This document shows positions 23,524-26,483 of a stretch of 26,483 nt of DNA, piece after piece. This stretch comes from Muribaculaceae bacterium (GTDB lineage Bacteria > Bacteroidota > Bacteroidia > Bacteroidales > Muribaculaceae). A program made the translations under genes and the position numbers. The stretch lies in assembly GCA_016292745.1 (NCBI GenBank), contig JAEDFO010000032.1, positions 1 to 26,483 on the forward strand. Reading direction: 5' to 3'. Position 1 is the first letter of the stretch. The number at the start of each line of letters is the position of its first letter. The notes beneath the pieces are model-generated. The model was given only the letters and a program-made list of their open reading frames with translations, was not told the DNA's origin and did not search any database.

Positions 23524-26343
23524 ATGTCAGCCCAAACGTACAACATACGCCGACGTTCGTCTTGGTCCGTATTTCTCGCTTGCATTGTGGCGGTACTGAC
23601 CTTATCGGCATGTACTCAGCACACTGACGAGATATCCGATACCGAAAAAGAATATGTCCGGAATCTGATTTCTGAAGCAAAAAGCAATGCCGACTCCCTG
23701 CAGGCGCTCAACGACAGATTTGCAGCCGACGGTAACATCTACGGCATTATTCTCACGTGCAAAGAGCTGGGAAAGAAACTGCGCGACCGCAACCAGTTCG
23801 ACGATGCCATCCGCATTCACTCCCACGGACTGGAGCGTGCGCTCGCTATCCACGACACCATCGAAAGTGTGCAGGCTCTGAACAACATCGGCACCGACTA
23901 CCGTCGCAAGGGCGACATGATGAAAGCGGCCGAATTCCACTACCAGGCGCTTAACCTCGCCGAACAATCGCCCGACACTTGCTTCAACGCCCGCAAAAAT
24001 CGTGTGGTTGCACTTAACGGAATAGGCAACATTCAGCTCACCCTCGGAAATCTCAACGAAGCCGACTCGGCATTCAGAAAGGCCCTCGCTGGCGAAATCA
24101 ACCTGGGCAGCGCCCTCGGACAGGCCATAAACTATGCTAACATCGGCTCGATTTTCGAGAGCAAGGAAAACTACGACTCGGCATACCAATATTATTCCAA
24201 ATCGCTAAAACTTAACATCGAAGCCAAGTCCGAACTTGGAATTGCTCTGTGCCACAACCACATCGGCAATATCCACGAGAAACTTCAACGTTACAACGAA
24301 GCCATCGATAGCTACCAAGAGGCTTACAACCTGATGAAGGAGAGCAGCGACCGATGGCATTGGCTCGAATCGAGCCTGTCTCTGATAAGAGTGTATCTCG
24401 AGCTAAACGACAACGGGAAAGCCCGTGCTCTCATGAACGAGGCTTTCGCCACTGCTTCCGAAATCAACTCAATAGAGCATCTTAGCCGTCTGAGCCTTCT
24501 TGCATATCGGCTTTACTCCAACGAGCACAATTATCAGTGCGCGCTCGAATACTATGTCAAAAGCCAGGAATATGCCGACAGTATGGCAAACGAAAAGGCA
24601 CAAAGCAAGGTGAAGGATGTGATGGTTGACTACGAACGCGAGAAAGGCAACCGTCGCGTGTCCGACATCACAGCAACATACAATGCCGAAAAGAAAACCA
24701 AGCAGATGATTCTTATATCGGGCATAATTATTGTGGTGCTTCTGCTGGTGTTCATCGCTCTGCTCTGGTATTCGCTCAAGATGAAGGAGAAATCGCAAAA
24801 AGCGCTCAAACGTATCGACCAAATCCGTACCAACCTGTTGCGTAACATCACCCACGAATTCCGCACTCCTCTCACCATCATATTAGGACTCACCGACTTG
24901 TTGAAAAAAGACAACGTCGACAGCAACGAACGCCAAAGTTGCCTGAACTCAATCACCACTCAAGGCAACAACCTGCTGAGCCTCGTCAACCAAATTCTTG
25001 AGATGTCGCGACTCACAGCCAACATTGCCACACGCAAATGGCTTCATAGCAACATTTCACCTTTCGTTGGCGAAATAGTCAACTCTTACAGCGAATATGC
25101 CAAAAGCCGCGACATCACGCTTACGTTCAACTCGTCGTTCTTCGGCGAAATTGACTTCGTACCGGAATACATTACCAACATTATCCGCAACCTGATGTCG
25201 AACGCGCTGAAATTCACCCCGGCAAATGGTTGCATCGAGGTGGCCATCGCTCGCAACAATAACAATGTGGTCATCACTGTGGCCGACACCGGAACAGGCA
25301 TCGAAAACGATGACCTCCCAAACATTTTCGAAACATTCTACCAAGGCAAGAACGCCAACCAAAACAACGGAACCGGAATAGGACTGTCATACATCTCTCA
25401 GATTGTCAAGAGCATAAACGGCCATATCACGGCCGCCAACCGTAAAGACTGCGGCGCCATTTTCACCGTTACACTCCCCACCACACGACCCGACAACGAC
25501 GGCATTATGGAAACGGACAGCGATGCCGACACAACTGCCGTTGCCGAAATCGCCGCCGACACAGTTCCTGCCGATTCCGTACCTGCCGGTAATCGCGCTT
25601 CTGTGCTTATCGTCGACGACAACAACGACATTGCCCGATATATGCATACACTGCTAAAGGACAAATACAATCTTCTCCACGCCTCCAACGGCAAAGAGGC
25701 TCTTGAAATAGCAGAAACAACTATGCCCGACATTATCCTTTCCGACGTAATGATGCCCGAAATGGACGGATACCAACTGTGCAATGCTATTCGAGAATCG
25801 CAAATCCTGAACCACATCCCCATGGTGATTATCTCTGCAAAATGCGAGGATACCGACCGCCTGCAAGGCTTGAAGGAAGGGGCCGATGCATATCTTATCA
25901 AGCCGTTCAATGCCGACGAACTAAACATAATCATATCAAATCTGCTGGAACAGCGACGCATGCTCCGCGAGAAATTCTCTTCGGCTCTGAAGAACGGAAC
26001 AGAAGAGTCGGTGCAACTCAATTCGCGCGACACTCAGTTTATCGAAAAGGTGTCAAGCTACATTCGAGCCAACATCAGCAGCCATGACATAAACCCCGAC
26101 TCGCTTGCCGACCATATGTGCATGAGTCGCTCGCAACTGAACCGCAAGATTCGCGCCATCACCGATTTCAGCACCGGCGCCTACATAATACAGCTGAAAA
26201 TTGAAGCTGCCAAACAGATGCTCACCAATTCATCCACTCCTATCGGTGAAATCGCCGCTGCCGTGGGATACGACGACACCAGTTACTTCTCACGCGTGTT
26301 CAAGCAATATGTGGGCTCCACTCCTTCGCAGTTCCGAAGCTAA
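23524..26343 (+). CDS. Hybrid two-component regulator: TPR sensor, histidine kinase, receiver, AraC domain
   Basis: A 939-residue one-protein two-component system. Residues 1-30 are a signal sequence with a lipobox-like LSAC (C30). Residues about 40-380 form a helical tetratricopeptide-type sensor region, with repeats such as QALNNIGTDYRRKGD and CHNHIGNIHEKLQRYNEAI. A transmembrane helix spans about 395-417. The kinase has NITHEFRTP (H444), N556/N560 in the N box, DTGTGIE (588-594) and GTGIGLSY (616-623). The receiver (693-805) has D698, D699, acceptor D741 and K793. The AraC helix-turn-helix region covers about 838-939. It should sense a periplasmic signal through TPRs and activate nearby genes. 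The divergent glp operon is the obvious candidate target, by position only. Confidence 0.94.
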   Translation: MSAQTYNIRRRSSWSVFLACIVAVLTLSACTQHTDEISDTEKEYVRNLISEAKSNADSLQALNDRFAADGNIYGIILTCKELGKKLRDRNQFDDAIRIHSHGLERALAIHDTIESVQALNNIGTDYRRKGDMMKAAEFHYQALNLAEQSPDTCFNARKNRVVALNGIGNIQLTLGNLNEADSAFRKALAGEINLGSALGQAINYANIGSIFESKENYDSAYQYYSKSLKLNIEAKSELGIALCHNHIGNIHEKLQRYNEAIDSYQEAYNLMKESSDRWHWLESSLSLIRVYLELNDNGKARALMNEAFATASEINSIEHLSRLSLLAYRLYSNEHNYQCALEYYVKSQEYADSMANEKAQSKVKDVMVDYEREKGNRRVSDITATYNAEKKTKQMILISGIIIVVLLLVFIALLWYSLKMKEKSQKALKRIDQIRTNLLRNITHEFRTPLTIILGLTDLLKKDNVDSNERQSCLNSITTQGNNLLSLVNQILEMSRLTANIATRKWLHSNISPFVGEIVNSYSEYAKSRDITLTFNSSFFGEIDFVPEYITNIIRNLMSNALKFTPANGCIEVAIARNNNNVVITVADTGTGIENDDLPNIFETFYQGKNANQNNGTGIGLSYISQIVKSINGHITAANRKDCGAIFTVTLPTTRPDNDGIMETDSDADTTAVAEIAADTVPADSVPAGNRASVLIVDDNNDIARYMHTLLKDKYNLLHASNGKEALEIAETTMPDIILSDVMMPEMDGYQLCNAIRESQILNHIPMVIISAKCEDTDRLQGLKEGADAYLIKPFNADELNIIISNLLEQRRMLREKFSSALKNGTEESVQLNSRDTQFIEKVSSYIRANISSHDINPDSLADHMCMSRSQLNRKIRAITDFSTGAYIIQLKIEAAKQMLTNSSTPIGEIAAAVGYDDTSYFSRVFKQYVGSTPSQFRS

Positions 26344-26401
26344 AACCCCTGTTTTGCTCCGTTCCTACTGATTTTTGCGCTGATTATCCTAACGCACCGC
26401 A
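26344..26401. other. 58-bp convergent gap
   Basis: A short spacer between the regulator stop codon and the putative stop codon of the edge gene on the other strand. No clear terminator hairpin is seen. Confidence 0.4.
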
Positions 26402-26483
26402 CTACTCCCCACTTACCTTTGTAATGGTGAATGCAGCGCGCACATTGTGTTGCACGCGGTCCTTAGGATAAAATAGTACGAAA
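26402..26483 (-). CDS. Partial CDS, C-terminal 26 codons, cut by window edge
   Basis: On the minus strand an open frame runs in from the window edge and ends at a TAG at 26404-26402. Its 26 residues, ending VRAAFTITKVSGE, have the alternating hydrophobic pattern of a real beta-rich C terminus, and no other frame in this stretch stays open. It would converge on the regulator gene with a 58-bp gap. Too short for family assignment, and a chance frame is possible. Confidence 0.45.
   Translation of the reverse strand, partial: FVLFYPKDRVQHNVRAAFTITKVSGE

Noticed and set aside
26414..26421. TACCTTTG matching a -7 promoter box on the plus strand
   Set aside because: No -33 element at the right spacing, no downstream open frame, and it lies inside the putative partial gene on the other strand.

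Overview
The window reads as chromosome of a gut-type Bacteroidales bacterium, possibly Muribaculaceae; that placement is an inference from gene content, not a measurement. Supporting signs are TAnnTTTG-type promoter boxes, little visible Shine-Dalgarno sequence, a one-protein hybrid two-component regulator (TPR sensor, kinase, receiver, AraC domain), and fused lipid-export proteins of a kind found in Bacteroidota polyene-pigment clusters.

Region 1 (14894 down to 17, minus strand) is one tightly packed run of 14 genes. Gaps are 3-18 nt or the genes overlap, often as ATGA. In transcription order: acyl carrier protein, ketosynthase fused to a chain-length-factor-like domain, small ArnE/EamA-like membrane protein, LolA-like carrier, small exported protein, FabZ/ApeI-like hotdog dehydratase, glycosyltransferase-acyltransferase fusion, CrtI-like FAD oxidoreductase, exported alpha/beta hydrolase, MMPL exporter fused to an acyltransferase and a truncated methyltransferase-like tail, exported CE1/feruloyl-esterase-like hydrolase, second acyl carrier protein, acyl-CoA/ACP ligase, and CutC. 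This is the toolkit of an aryl-polyene/flexirubin-like lipid: starter activation, ACP-bound polyketide-type extension, attachment to a lipid or sugar, then transport toward the outer membrane. Ammonia lyase, ketoreductase, thioesterase and dialkylresorcinol (DarA/DarB-like) genes are not seen in the window.

Region 2 (23179 down to 15210, minus strand) is a glycerol-3-phosphate operon: an OPA-family MFS transporter, a NagD-like HAD phosphatase, glpA, glpB, glpC and glpT. A well-formed promoter lies upstream (TTTG, 20-nt spacer, TATCTTTG). A strong intrinsic terminator (12-bp stem, T-tract) follows, so regions 1 and 2 are probably separate transcripts. No glpK or glpF is present.

Region 3 (23524-26343, plus strand) is the divergently transcribed hybrid histidine kinase/AraC regulator. 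Its position makes it a candidate regulator of the glp operon. At the right edge, the minus strand holds what looks like the last 26 codons of another gene converging on it.

The most unusual points are the single-chain KS-CLF fusion, the degenerate methyltransferase tail on the MMPL-acyltransferase protein, a polyene-type operon without its own ammonia lyase but with two exported esterases, and two different organophosphate transporters at the two ends of one glp operon.
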